The notes under the pieces: model-generated
The model's database searches: none
Told to the model about the DNA's origin: nothing
What the model saw: only the letters and a program-made list of their open reading frames with translations
In this document: positions 33,977 through 42,783 of the stretch, piece by piece
Layout of the letters: each line of letters starts with the position of its first letter
How positions within the stretch are numbered: the stretch's first letter is position 1
Source of the DNA: a virus
IMG/VR virus record: IMGVR_UViG_3300003877_000001
Coordinates: 1-64,000 of that record
Strand: one strand, 5' to 3'
DNA: 64,000 bases
Position numbers and translations under genes: made by a program

Positions 33977-34417
33977 ATGAGGAAGTTAATTAAAAAAATT
34001 AACCCAAATGAATATCTAAAATTATCAACATATGCTAAAAAATATAGTATAGTTAAAAGAAAGATATATCGTTATGTTGATGATGATTTAGTAGATAATG
34101 TTAAAATAGATGGAATCCCATTTATTAAAGATATTCATTTTCCTATCCTAGAACGTGATAATCGTGAATCTATTGTCCCAAGTTTGTCAATAGATACTTC
34201 TATTGTCCCAACTGTGACATTAAAAAGTGGTGAAAGTACTGATAATCAAGTAGATAATCCTATTGTCCCAACTGTGACATTAGATAAGTATATTGTCCCA
34301 AGTGTGACAATAGAAGAAAATGAAAAAATAGAATTAAATAATCTTTTAAATAAGCCTGAAAGTGATACAACTATTAGTGATTATAAAAGAATTGAAGAAT
34401 TAAAAAATAAATATTAA
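33977..34417 (+). CDS. Small helix-turn-helix DNA-binding protein (excisionase/MerR-like N-terminus)
   Basis: 146 residues from ATG 33977 (MRKLIKKINPNEYLKLSTYA); a TTG at 33950 is the only earlier start. Residues about 10-55 (LKLSTYAKKYSIVKRKIYRY, then VDDDLVDNVKIDGIPFI) have the shape of a winged-HTH: helix, helix, wing ending in a hydrophobic strand. Residues 65-125 contain four near-repeats (SIVPSLSID, SIVPTVTLK, PIVPTVTLD, YIVPSVTIE) encoded by the operator-like DNA repeats. It lies alone on the plus strand between minus-strand tail genes. Likely an autoregulator; inference. Confidence 0.6.
   Translation: MRKLIKKINPNEYLKLSTYAKKYSIVKRKIYRYVDDDLVDNVKIDGIPFIKDIHFPILERDNRESIVPSLSIDTSIVPTVTLKSGESTDNQVDNPIVPTVTLDKYIVPSVTIEENEKIELNNLLNKPESDTTISDYKRIEELKNKY
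34171..34310 (+). repeat. Four intragenic copies of the operator-like 20-mer
   Basis: TATTGTCCCAAsTGTGACAt starts at 34171 (variant with TTTGTCAA right half), 34201, 34261 and 34291, i.e. spacings of 30, 60 and 30 bp. The half-sites TGTCCCA and TGTGACA are inverted relative to each other. Codon frame is the same in all copies. Confidence 0.85.
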
Positions 34418-34420
34418 ATA

Positions 34421-36928
34421 TTAAACACTACCACCTTGTACATGTACCAATTGTGCAGGTACTTTCTTAGCAATATTTGTGTAGAATGAACTATCACCAA
34501 CATTAACATCAATATTAGCCACAAGTGCTACTTCTTGTTCACTGAATTGAACTTTAAGCGGTTTAGATAACATATTAACTAATTGACCAATTCCACTATT
34601 ACTACTTACATCTGTTGATGCAATAGATTGTATTGTATTTTTAACATCTGCAAGCTGTCCTACCGATCCACTCATAACAGCTCCAATACTTGTAAATGCA
34701 TCACCTACAATTTTCATACCATTAGAACTTGAAGCTATTGCCATTACTGAAGCTGCCATACCAGCAACACCTAACATTGTAATAGGGTTTGCAAATAATA
34801 AAGTTGCAGCACCAATAGCTGCTAAATCACCACCAATTCCAGATAAATCTGCACCACTTAACATTGCTAAACCTTCTCCCATATATCCAATACCAGCAGC
34901 AGCAATACCAATACCTGCTCCAATACCTAATACAGCTAATGTCAGAATTCCTATACCAATTGCTGATACTTCTGCTGCTTTACCGAATATTAACATACCA
35001 GCAGCCATAAGTGGAACAGCAATAGCTAATCCTAGTGCAACTCTTTCGAAACTTTCTAATTGTTCTACACTTAATTTAGACATGGAATCTGCTAAAGCAG
35101 CAACACCTTTAGCTGCAATCATTATACCAGTACCCATACCAACAGCAGCAACACCAACACCAGCACCTTTACCTAAAGCAGCCATTCCACCACCTCTTGC
35201 AGCACCACTAGCACCTTTAGCAAGACCACCAACACCTTTAGTTGCAGTACGTGCAATACCTTTACCAGCACCACCAATCAGACCACCAATACTTGGTAAT
35301 ATACCTTTTAATATTCTGATCATTGGAGATGCCATCATTAAAACAGCACCAATTGCACCAGCACCTGAAAGTATATCTTTATTTGTTTTAGATAAATCAC
35401 CAAACCATTCCGATATATTTGTAACAATAGGTCTTATAAATTCTAATACTGAATTAATACCATTAAGCATAGGAAGTAATGTTGATTTTAATTCCATTAT
35501 AGTATTTTTCATTGCATCATCAAATGTTTGAGAATCTAATGCACGTTGTTTTAAACTAGCACTTTGTTCTTTTAAACCACTTAATTGATCAGAACCAATA
35601 TTTGATACATCAGTAGCAATACCACCTATTTCAACAAACATTCTACCTGTAGTTTTATCAAATTTAGCAAGACCCTCAATAATATCTTTTTCGTCTTTAG
35701 TAAATCCTTTAGAATTCATTTGTGAACGAGTTTGTTGAATTTCTCTCATTCTAAATGCTTGTTTAGTAAGTTCTTCAGTAGTCATACCAAGTGCTTTAGC
35801 TGCTTGTGAAAGCTGATCTTTAGCCATAGGAGAAGCTAATGCAAAATCAAATCCATCAGCAGTCTTATTCAACGTAACCATACCTTGTGTCATTTCGTTA
35901 ATACGTTTCATATATGCTTCAGGATCATTTCTAGATTCAAAAAGCATAGACATAGGATCTGCTAAACTAGCAAATTTACCACCAAGTACTTGTAATTGTG
36001 CACTCATTTCAATTACTGAATCTAATCTTCTACCCTTTTCCATAGGTTCAAAAACAGAATTCATATCTATTTTAAATTTTTCAGCATAAATAGCCATATC
36101 AGCCATAGATTTTACACCATTTCTAAATGAATATTTTTGAAGTTTTTTGAAGTTCGAATTAACAGCTTTTAATACTTTACCAGTATTAACACCCATTCTT
36201 TCAGTAGTATCAACAATTCTTTGTACTTCACCAGCAGTATCAGTAGCATTGAAACCCATCATTTCATATTGACCAGCCATACGAGCAGCACCTTCAATAC
36301 CTAAAGAAGTACCTTTAGCTATTAAAGTCATTGATTCTAAATTTTCTTGATTAAATTGTCTAACTCTACCTGTTTCATCAGCATATGTACTAACCATTTG
36401 AGTAAGACCTTTCATATCAATACCCATACGAGCAGCAAACATGGAAGAATCTTCTAAATTATTTCGCATCATTGCTGAACGATCACCAGATAATCCCATT
36501 TCAAGATTAAGATTTTTAATACTTGCATCAGCATCCATTAAAAATGTTTTCATAATACCAGCATTTTTACTAATTGCAGTGCCTAATGAACTAACTGTTT
36601 TAAGGAGTAATTTTTGTGTATCTAATGTTTTTTCTGATTTTGATAATATTTTATCTTGAGCATCGGATTGATTTTTATATTTTTTTAGTAAATATTTACT
36701 AATTTTATCTTGATTAGATAGATGTTTAGTTATGGTTTCATCAATATTAGCTTGTTTATTTCTTTTTTGATTAATAATTTCTTCCTCTACTGCTTGTTTT
36801 CTTCTTAGGTTATAGATATTATCTAATTTTGATAATTCCCTTTCAAGTAAACGAATATTTTCATTAGCAATAGCATTAGCTGCTTCTGTTTCTTCTTTTA
36901 ATTGTTTAGCCGATATTTTTTTTGCCAT
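34421..36928 (-). CDS. Tail tape measure protein
   Basis: 835 residues. Long helical N-terminal 130 residues, a central helical domain, then Gly/Ala-rich hydrophobic segments (GGLIGGAGKGIARTATKGVG; AVPLMAAGMLIFGK; IGILTLAVLGIGAGIGIAAA) typical of tape measures, which set tail length and help open a path through the inner membrane. Ends only 3 bp from the convergent HTH gene. The small gene 36973-37155 directly upstream sits where tail-assembly chaperones are usual. Confidence 0.85.
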   Translation of the reverse strand: MAKKISAKQLKEETEAANAIANENIRLLERELSKLDNIYNLRRKQAVEEEIINQKRNKQANIDETITKHLSNQDKISKYLLKKYKNQSDAQDKILSKSEKTLDTQKLLLKTVSSLGTAISKNAGIMKTFLMDADASIKNLNLEMGLSGDRSAMMRNNLEDSSMFAARMGIDMKGLTQMVSTYADETGRVRQFNQENLESMTLIAKGTSLGIEGAARMAGQYEMMGFNATDTAGEVQRIVDTTERMGVNTGKVLKAVNSNFKKLQKYSFRNGVKSMADMAIYAEKFKIDMNSVFEPMEKGRRLDSVIEMSAQLQVLGGKFASLADPMSMLFESRNDPEAYMKRINEMTQGMVTLNKTADGFDFALASPMAKDQLSQAAKALGMTTEELTKQAFRMREIQQTRSQMNSKGFTKDEKDIIEGLAKFDKTTGRMFVEIGGIATDVSNIGSDQLSGLKEQSASLKQRALDSQTFDDAMKNTIMELKSTLLPMLNGINSVLEFIRPIVTNISEWFGDLSKTNKDILSGAGAIGAVLMMASPMIRILKGILPSIGGLIGGAGKGIARTATKGVGGLAKGASGAARGGGMAALGKGAGVGVAAVGMGTGIMIAAKGVAALADSMSKLSVEQLESFERVALGLAIAVPLMAAGMLIFGKAAEVSAIGIGILTLAVLGIGAGIGIAAAGIGYMGEGLAMLSGADLSGIGGDLAAIGAATLLFANPITMLGVAGMAASVMAIASSSNGMKIVGDAFTSIGAVMSGSVGQLADVKNTIQSIASTDVSSNSGIGQLVNMLSKPLKVQFSEQEVALVANIDVNVGDSSFYTNIAKKVPAQLVHVQGGSV

Positions 36929-36951
36929 TTTTTCAGAATAATTTTACTAAT

Positions 36952-36960
36952 TATAAATAC
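36952..36960 (-). promoter_or_regulatory. GTATTTATA motif for the tape measure gene
   Basis: Minus strand, 24 bp before the start at 36928, in a gap flanked on both sides by minus-strand genes, so it can only serve this direction. Confidence 0.55.
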
Positions 36961-36972
36961 ATTTAAATATAA

Positions 36973-37155
36973 TTACTTTCTTCTGGCTTGTTGACTTGCT
37001 TTTGCATTTGCTTTTTCATGAGCTTTTTTAGTACTCTCAAGTTCTTCCTTTAAAAGATTAAGATAAAATCTTCTTTTATATACAGGAATCCCTTCAACAT
37101 ATTCAGCATTAAATTTTGCATGTTTTGTAAGGAGATAAATCTCTTCCATTATCAT
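36973..37155 (-). CDS. Small protein upstream of the tape measure (possible tail-assembly factor)
   Basis: 60 residues: EEIYLLTKHAKFNAEYVEGI then PVYKRRFYLNLLKEELE, with a basic, Ala-rich end. Helical, pattern like small hub/chaperone proteins in T4-type phages (a short helix, then R-x-[FW]-Y-x2-L). Position between the hub-type protein and tape measure supports a tail-assembly role, but family identity is unproven. Confidence 0.5.
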   Translation of the reverse strand: MIMEEIYLLTKHAKFNAEYVEGIPVYKRRFYLNLLKEELESTKKAHEKANAKASQQARRK

Positions 37156-37172
37156 CTTTTTATATTCACCTG

Positions 37173-38144
37173 CTAGTGACTTGGGAAAAAAAAATCAATA
37201 CCCATACTTAACGGTGCTTCGAATTTATAACCGTCTGGTGCTGTAAACATATATTTCATTTCAACTTCAGGAGATACATCTAATAATTTTCTTCTTATAG
37301 TAAATGCATCTAAGGCTGGCATAACATCAACAAAACGTTCAATATATGATCTATCTCTATTACCATTAATTTCCATAATAGATGCTTTTAATCTCATAGT
37401 ATTAAATTCTGATACTTCTTCTTGATATGCTTCTCTACGTGCTTCTGCTTGTTTAAATATAATATCTTCAGCACCTGAAGTTAAAAGTTTTACACTAACT
37501 TTTTTCTTTCTCATAGGTATTTCAACTACAAACTCACCAGCAGCATTAGGTTTTTCATTAACTTCTTTATATTTTAATGTTAATAAATCCACATCTTCTT
37601 CAAAACTATTTCCGTTTCTAGGATCAGGAACAGAAACCTTATATATATTACCATATGATGATGTTCTTAAAAATAAAATAAGTGCACTTCTATCACCACT
37701 TAATAAATTTTTAGGATTAATATTTTTATCTACAATTTTTCTAGCTAATAACTTATCTAATACCGAACCATCATCAATGAATGATGGTGTGGTTAAAAGG
37801 TCTTCATCTCTTGAAGTAAGATATTCAATTTGAACTTCTTTTAATCCATCTGGATAAAATAAACCTTTTGATGGTAATGAAACAACTTCATATGACATCA
37901 ATAAATCAGGATCATTTTCAGTTTGAATTTGATTTTGTAAATTATCTGCATTATAATTTAATGTTTGTGCAGGTATATTAATTGGTTCAGGTATTTGTGG
38001 TGTTGGTATAACTGATGGATCATCTACTGTTGGTATAGAATTATCTTTTGGTGGTTCAATTCCTTTTGATTTATAATATTCTTCCATAGCGTTTTTCATT
38101 GCTATTCCTTCTAATTCTTTTTCTGTTTTTTTTTCTGTTGCCAT
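37173..38144 (-). CDS. Baseplate hub protein, T4 gp26-like
   Basis: 323 residues. After a Pro-rich linker, YEVVSLPSKGLFYPDGLKEV (about 77-96), TSRDEDLLTTPSFIDDGSVL, then LLSGDRSALILFLRTSSYGN form the ordered motifs of the T4 baseplate-hub (gp26-type) family. The C-terminal half (FVDVMPALDAFTIRRKLL) is helical. Ends FFFPSH. The match is by pattern; gp28/gp51-type neighbours are not obvious here. Confidence 0.65.
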   Translation of the reverse strand: MATEKKTEKELEGIAMKNAMEEYYKSKGIEPPKDNSIPTVDDPSVIPTPQIPEPINIPAQTLNYNADNLQNQIQTENDPDLLMSYEVVSLPSKGLFYPDGLKEVQIEYLTSRDEDLLTTPSFIDDGSVLDKLLARKIVDKNINPKNLLSGDRSALILFLRTSSYGNIYKVSVPDPRNGNSFEEDVDLLTLKYKEVNEKPNAAGEFVVEIPMRKKKVSVKLLTSGAEDIIFKQAEARREAYQEEVSEFNTMRLKASIMEINGNRDRSYIERFVDVMPALDAFTIRRKLLDVSPEVEMKYMFTAPDGYKFEAPLSMGIDFFFPSH

Positions 38145-38227
38145 TTTATAATATTTTATAAAAATTTATTAGTTCTACAAATAAATAGTACATAATAAAA
38201 TTTAATTCAAGATTTTCTTTTTTCATT

Positions 38228-38260
38228 CGTATAATATAGTACAATGTCAAAAATTTGACA
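38228..38260 (+). promoter_or_regulatory. CGTATA box and operator-like inverted repeat before phoH
   Basis: CGTATA (38228-38233) followed by TGTCAAAAATTTGACA (38245-38260), two perfect 7-bp arms TGTCAAA/TTTGACA around AA, ending 14 bp before the phoH start. Same half-site as at the HTH gene. The GTAACCTTT box is not evident here. Confidence 0.55.
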
Positions 38261-38274
38261 ATATAAATTAATAT

Positions 38275-40116
38275 ATGGCAGTAAAAAGAGGAAACAAAAG
38301 AAAAAATTCAATTGATCCAGAATCAATTGAACGGGACGAAAATACGACAAGGATTAATGATGAAAAGAAAAGAATTAGGTCTGCTTTAAACAGGGATGTT
38401 AATATATCGGCTAAAAATGTTAGTCAAAAAGACCTAATTAAATCTATATTGAGAAATGAGATAACCATCTGTTCAGGACCTGCTGGTACTGGTAAAGCAC
38501 AACCATTAGATAGTCTTATTTTAACTGAAAATGGTTATGTTAGAATGGGAAATATAAATATTGGTGATAAAATATTTGGTAAAAACGGAAAATTAACTAA
38601 AGTTAATGGTGTTTTTTATCAAGGAAAAAGGGAAGCATATTTGGTTACATTTTCAGATGGGTCAAAAGTTGAATGTTGTGATGAACATTTATGGTTAACA
38701 TATAATGATTATGAAAGAAATTATTTAAAAAATAGTCGTGGTACAATAAAAACATTGTCTGAAATAAACATTAACTATAAGAATAAATCAAATAAATTGA
38801 AATATTCAATTCCTATTGTTGATGCAATTGAGTTTAAGAAAAAAAAATTATTAGTTGATCCATATTTATTAGGGGTATTATTAGGTGATGGTTCACTAAC
38901 AACGACAATTAGAATTAGTAGTTCTGATAAACAAATAATTAATGAATGTGATTCTAGATTACCAAATGATTATTTTATAAAAAAAATAAAATCATCTAAA
39001 TATGATTATTCTATTTTAAATAAAATATCAAACAAAAAATATTCATATAGAAAATATATTAATGAATTAAAGTTAAATGGTATTAAATCTGAAAATAAAT
39101 TTATACCGAATAATTATTTATATTCATCAATAAATGATAGAATTGAATTATTACAAGGACTAATGGATTCAGATGGTACTGTAGATAAAAAAAGTGGAAC
39201 ATTATCATTTACTAGTACATCTAAAGAATTAATTTTAAATTTAAAATTTATTATAGAATCTTTAGGTGGGGTAATAAACCCAATTAAAGAAAAGGTAAAA
39301 AAATATAAATATAAAAATGAAATTAAATTAGGAAGAATTTCATATAGTATGTCATTTAGGTTACCAAATAAAATAATTCCATTTAAATTAAATAGGAAAA
39401 AAGGTTTATTTAAAAATAAAACAAAATATTTCCCTGTTAGATATATAAAAAATATTGAATTTATTGGTAAAAAGGAAATGAAATGTATAAGTGTTGAAGC
39501 TAATGATAATTTATATATTACAAATAATTTTATTATAACACACAATACTTTTATTTCACTTGCTTTAGCATTGGGTTTGTTAAGAGCAGAAAATAATAAA
39601 TTTTTAAAAATTTATCTTGTTAAATCAGTAACAACATTAAAGGGTGAAGAAATTGGATTCTTAAAAGGTGATTTAAATGAAAAAATTGAACCATTCATTT
39701 GGAGTTTTGTATTAAATGTTGAAAAATTATTACCAGATACAAAAATTAAATCATTAATGGAAAATGATTTTATTCGCCCATTTCCTTTAGCATATGCACG
39801 TGGTGCATCAATTGATAATGCTATTATTATAGCTGATGAAGTACAAAATATTTCAATAGGTAATATGCGTACTTTAATGACTAGAATAGGTGAAGATAGT
39901 AAAATGATTTTATTAGGTGATTCTAATCAAATTGATTTAAGAAATAAAGATGAAAGTTCGTTAGATATTTTATTAAATATGTTTAAAAATGTTGAAGAAA
40001 TTGGATGTATTAGTATGAATGATAAAGATGTAAATATTAGAAATCCAATAATAAATAAAATCGAAGATAAATTTAAAGAACATAATGATGAAAAAATCAG
40101 AAGAAAATCAAAATAA
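38275..40116 (+). CDS. phoH: PhoH-like ATPase interrupted by an intein
   Basis: 613-residue precursor. The host protein is residues 1-74 plus 425-613 (263 residues after splicing): Walker A GPAGTGK-T is split exactly between Lys74 and Thr425; NAIIIADEVQNIS is Walker B; MILLGDSNQIDLR follows. PhoH proteins are RNA/DNA-linked ATPases common in phages of many hosts, with unclear role. The intein (residues 75-424) must splice for the P-loop to form. First gene of a plus-strand operon that continues with two small genes. Confidence 0.88.
   Translation: MAVKRGNKRKNSIDPESIERDENTTRINDEKKRIRSALNRDVNISAKNVSQKDLIKSILRNEITICSGPAGTGKAQPLDSLILTENGYVRMGNINIGDKIFGKNGKLTKVNGVFYQGKREAYLVTFSDGSKVECCDEHLWLTYNDYERNYLKNSRGTIKTLSEININYKNKSNKLKYSIPIVDAIEFKKKKLLVDPYLLGVLLGDGSLTTTIRISSSDKQIINECDSRLPNDYFIKKIKSSKYDYSILNKISNKKYSYRKYINELKLNGIKSENKFIPNNYLYSSINDRIELLQGLMDSDGTVDKKSGTLSFTSTSKELILNLKFIIESLGGVINPIKEKVKKYKYKNEIKLGRISYSMSFRLPNKIIPFKLNRKKGLFKNKTKYFPVRYIKNIEFIGKKEMKCISVEANDNLYITNNFIITHNTFISLALALGLLRAENNKFLKIYLVKSVTTLKGEEIGFLKGDLNEKIEPFIWSFVLNVEKLLPDTKIKSLMENDFIRPFPLAYARGASIDNAIIIADEVQNISIGNMRTLMTRIGEDSKMILLGDSNQIDLRNKDESSLDILLNMFKNVEEIGCISMNDKDVNIRNPIINKIEDKFKEHNDEKIRRKSK
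38497..39546 (+). mobile_element. Intein with LAGLIDADG endonuclease in phoH (class 3 features)
   Basis: 350 residues, Ala75 to Asn424, followed by Thr425. N-terminal AQPLDSLILTENGYVRMGNI and the end NNFIITHN are splicing blocks. Position 1 is Ala, not Cys/Ser, while Trp140 (DEHLW), Cys404 (MKCISVE) and Thr422 (ITHN) give the W-C-T set that defines class 3 inteins. The endonuclease has two LAGLIDADG helices, LLGVLLGDGS (198-207) and LLQGLMDSDG (292-301), each with its acidic residue, so it may still cut. Confidence 0.85.
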
Positions 40117-40393
40117 ACTAATATTAGTATATTATATATCAATTGCTGATGTTGAGATTGATGCTGTTGAAGAATTTATGGAAAGAGTTATGAATAAAAT
40201 ATCTTCAAATTCTGTAAGTGAAAATAGTGAAATTATTGCTATCCCGATTTATGGTGAAAGTAGGGTAGATTGTATTAATCCTAAATATATAACTGATAGT
40301 AATTTAATAAAAAAGCATGAAAGACTAATGAGTGAACTTCATGAAAAATTAAATAATCAAATTGAAGAATTAAATAATAAAACAAATGAGTGA
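40085..40393 (+). CDS. Unknown small protein downstream of phoH
   Basis: 102 residues; overlaps the end of phoH by 32 bp and the next gene by 8 bp, so it is in the same operon. LILVYYISIADVEIDAVEEF and SEIIAIPIYGESRVDCINP look like a small alpha/beta fold; the C-terminus is a charged helix. No family recognised. Confidence 0.55.
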   Translation: MMKKSEENQNKLILVYYISIADVEIDAVEEFMERVMNKISSNSVSENSEIIAIPIYGESRVDCINPKYITDSNLIKKHERLMSELHEKLNNQIEELNNKTNE

Positions 40394-40793
40394 TTTTAAT
40401 GATGAAGATTTTCATAAATTTATAGATAGGATTAATGATAAATTAGATAATAATCCAGAATTAAGAGAAGAAATCGAACAAAATGTTAGTAGATTATCTG
40501 AAATATTTGAAACAAATGTAAATATTGATTTAGAATATTATCCAAATGCTGAAAATTATATGGATATTTTTGGAGAATATGATGATGAAGATTTTAATGG
40601 TGTAATTATACAACCTGATTTAGAATCACCAATGACATTAAATAATTTAAAAACAATGTTAAATGACGAAGAAGGTGATTTATATTTATCTATTGATCCT
40701 CTTTACATTAAAGATGGAATAAATGACATAAATGATATGCTAATTACAACAGTAAAAGATAGAATAATATTAATACCAACAATAAAAAAATAA
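40386..40793 (+). CDS. Unknown acidic protein
   Basis: 135 residues, acidic, Asn/Asp-rich; begins with a helical DEDFHKFIDRINDKLDNNPE and has later beta-like segments (DLYLSIDPLYI; DRIILIPTI). No motif recognised. One base separates its stop from the next start. Confidence 0.5.
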   Translation: MSDFNDEDFHKFIDRINDKLDNNPELREEIEQNVSRLSEIFETNVNIDLEYYPNAENYMDIFGEYDDEDFNGVIIQPDLESPMTLNNLKTMLNDEEGDLYLSIDPLYIKDGINDINDMLITTVKDRIILIPTIKK

Positions 40794-40794
40794 A

Positions 40795-41568
40795 ATGAAA
40801 AAAGTAATAGGAATAGATATTAATGAAGTATTAAGATCAAGATCAATGCAATTTGATAGATTTTATGCTATGGAATTTGGTGAAGAAGGATGTCCATCAT
40901 CAGATGACCCATATAAATTTGATTTAAGAAATGATTATGTATGGGAAGATGGTGAAGAAACAACTAAATTTTTAAATGAAGATTTACCTGATGATATTTC
41001 ACCAATAGATTATACTATTGATGAAAAAACAGGTGAAGCACCTGTTGATAGTATGGCATTTAAATCTGAAACTAAAACGGTTACTGCTGATGAAAAATAT
41101 AAAAGATTTATGTATGAAGATTTTAATTTTGAAATACATGGTTCAGCATCACCAACATATAATGGTCTAGATAAACATTTAGAATTGTTTTATAAAACAT
41201 ATAAAGATCAATTTGATATTAAAATAGTATCAAAAGAAAATTGGTTTACAATTCCACCAACATTATTTTTTCTTTCTAAATTAATGCCTAGAATAGGTCA
41301 ATACCATTTTGTTGAAACCAATAAAGAGATTTGGGATTCTGTTGATATTCTATTAACAACTGATCCTGAACTACTTAATAGACCTATAGAAAAAAAAGTT
41401 GTTAAAATAACAAGACCTTATAATGATGGATTAGAAGCTGATTTTGATGTTTTACAAATTATTGATTTAATTGAAAATGAATTTGACGAAGAAACTAAAA
41501 AAATAAAAATAAAAAAATCGTGTAGAGATTTCCAAGAATTTATTGGATTTAAAAATACAGAAGAATAA
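40795..41568 (+). CDS. HAD-like hydrolase-fold protein, function unknown
   Basis: 257 residues. The opening KKVIGIDINEVLRSR resembles HAD motif I but has DIN in place of the catalytic D-x-D, so activity is doubtful. FDIKIVSKENW and SVDILLTTDPELL occupy the places of motifs II and III. It precedes two glycosyltransferases in the plus-strand operon; a nucleotide- or sugar-phosphate-binding role is only a guess. Confidence 0.5.
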   Translation: MKKVIGIDINEVLRSRSMQFDRFYAMEFGEEGCPSSDDPYKFDLRNDYVWEDGEETTKFLNEDLPDDISPIDYTIDEKTGEAPVDSMAFKSETKTVTADEKYKRFMYEDFNFEIHGSASPTYNGLDKHLELFYKTYKDQFDIKIVSKENWFTIPPTLFFLSKLMPRIGQYHFVETNKEIWDSVDILLTTDPELLNRPIEKKVVKITRPYNDGLEADFDVLQIIDLIENEFDEETKKIKIKKSCRDFQEFIGFKNTEE

Positions 41569-41590
41569 TATAAATTAAAAATATAAAATA

Positions 41591-42760
41591 ATGGTAAATA
41601 AAAGAGAAGAAGAAATTCAAAATGCTGAAATTTCAAAAATTAATAAAGTAGAAGTAGCACTTAATAAATTAAAAAATAAGGAATCAAGAATATTAATGTT
41701 TGTTGCAAAAGGAACAAATCCAGCTGCATCAGTATATGAAATTTATTTTCATGCTAAAACATTAAAAAATTTGGGGTATAATGTAACGATGTTAACAGAT
41801 GTTGTTGATTATGAAATTCCTAGCTGGATAGAACCAGAATTAACTAACATTACACATGAACCAATGGAAAAAGCAAAATTAACTGTTGGAACACAAGATA
41901 TGGTTATAATACCTGAAATATTTTCAAATGTTATGGAACAAACTAAAAATTTACCATGTATTAGAGTAGGTTTATTACAATCGTTAGATTATAAGTTAAA
42001 TAGTTTACTTCCTGCAACAGATTGGACATCATTTGGTATTACTGAAGTTATTACAACAACAGATGAAGTTGTTAATTTAATAAATGAATTTTATCGTAAT
42101 GCTAATTTTAATATAAATGTTTCAGCACCAGCAATTCCAGATTATTTTAATAACACTAAAAATGTGATAAAAAGACCAGTAATTTCTATTGTTGGTAGAA
42201 ATCCTAATGAAATATCTAAAATTGTAAAATTATTTTATTCAAGAAATCCACAATTTGGTTGGATAACTTTTGATTCTATGATTACAGACTCAAAACCACC
42301 TTCACCATTAAGAAGAATTGATTATGCTGAAAGACTAAAGAAAAATTTTGCAACTGTTTGGGTTGATAGAATTTCAACATTCGGTACACTACCACTTGAA
42401 GCAATGAAAGCAGGATCAATACCAATTGCATTAGTACCAGACATTACACCAGAATATTTATTAGATGATGATGGTGAATTTATTGAAAATTCTGGTGTTT
42501 GGACTAGAGATATATATTCTCTCCCAATATTAATTGGAGATTTAGTAACTAAATTTTTAGATGATACTATTGATGATAAAGTATATGAAACAATGTCAAC
42601 AATTGCAAATAAATATACTGTTGAAAAAGCAACTAAGAGATTAGAAAAAATTTATAGTGATATTTTTCAAACACGTATTGATTTACTTCAAAAAGTTGTT
42701 GATGATTATAATAAAGCACAAGAAGTTACTACATCAACTGATGAAGAAATTAAAAAATAA
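41591..42760 (+). CDS. GT-B-type glycosyltransferase-like protein
   Basis: 389 residues. N-terminal domain ILMFVAKGTNPAASVYEIYF, then KTLKNLGYNVTMLTD; C-terminal domain VISIVGRNPNEISKIV, then STFGTLPLEAMKAGSIPIAL with the E-x7-E-like donor loop of family 4 enzymes. Ends in a charged helix. Works in the cytoplasm on a nucleotide-sugar donor; acceptor unknown. Confidence 0.7.
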   Translation: MVNKREEEIQNAEISKINKVEVALNKLKNKESRILMFVAKGTNPAASVYEIYFHAKTLKNLGYNVTMLTDVVDYEIPSWIEPELTNITHEPMEKAKLTVGTQDMVIIPEIFSNVMEQTKNLPCIRVGLLQSLDYKLNSLLPATDWTSFGITEVITTTDEVVNLINEFYRNANFNINVSAPAIPDYFNNTKNVIKRPVISIVGRNPNEISKIVKLFYSRNPQFGWITFDSMITDSKPPSPLRRIDYAERLKKNFATVWVDRISTFGTLPLEAMKAGSIPIALVPDITPEYLLDDDGEFIENSGVWTRDIYSLPILIGDLVTKFLDDTIDDKVYETMSTIANKYTVEKATKRLEKIYSDIFQTRIDLLQKVVDDYNKAQEVTTSTDEEIKK

Positions 42761-42783
42761 TTTAAATTAAAAATATAAAGAAA

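Noticed and set aside
34171-34310. Regular 20-bp repeats at 30/60-bp spacing, possible CRISPR array.
   Set aside because: They are in frame inside a coding sequence, the intervals are too short for spacers and no cas genes are present.
35082-35531. 149-codon plus-strand frame rich in Pro and Ala.
   Set aside because: Antisense of the Gly/Ala-rich part of the tape measure gene; composition is a mirror of that region.
40795-41568. Calling the gene a 5'(3')-nucleotidase.
   Set aside because: The motif I is DIN, not D-x-D, and the later motifs are weak, so only a HAD-like fold is suggested.
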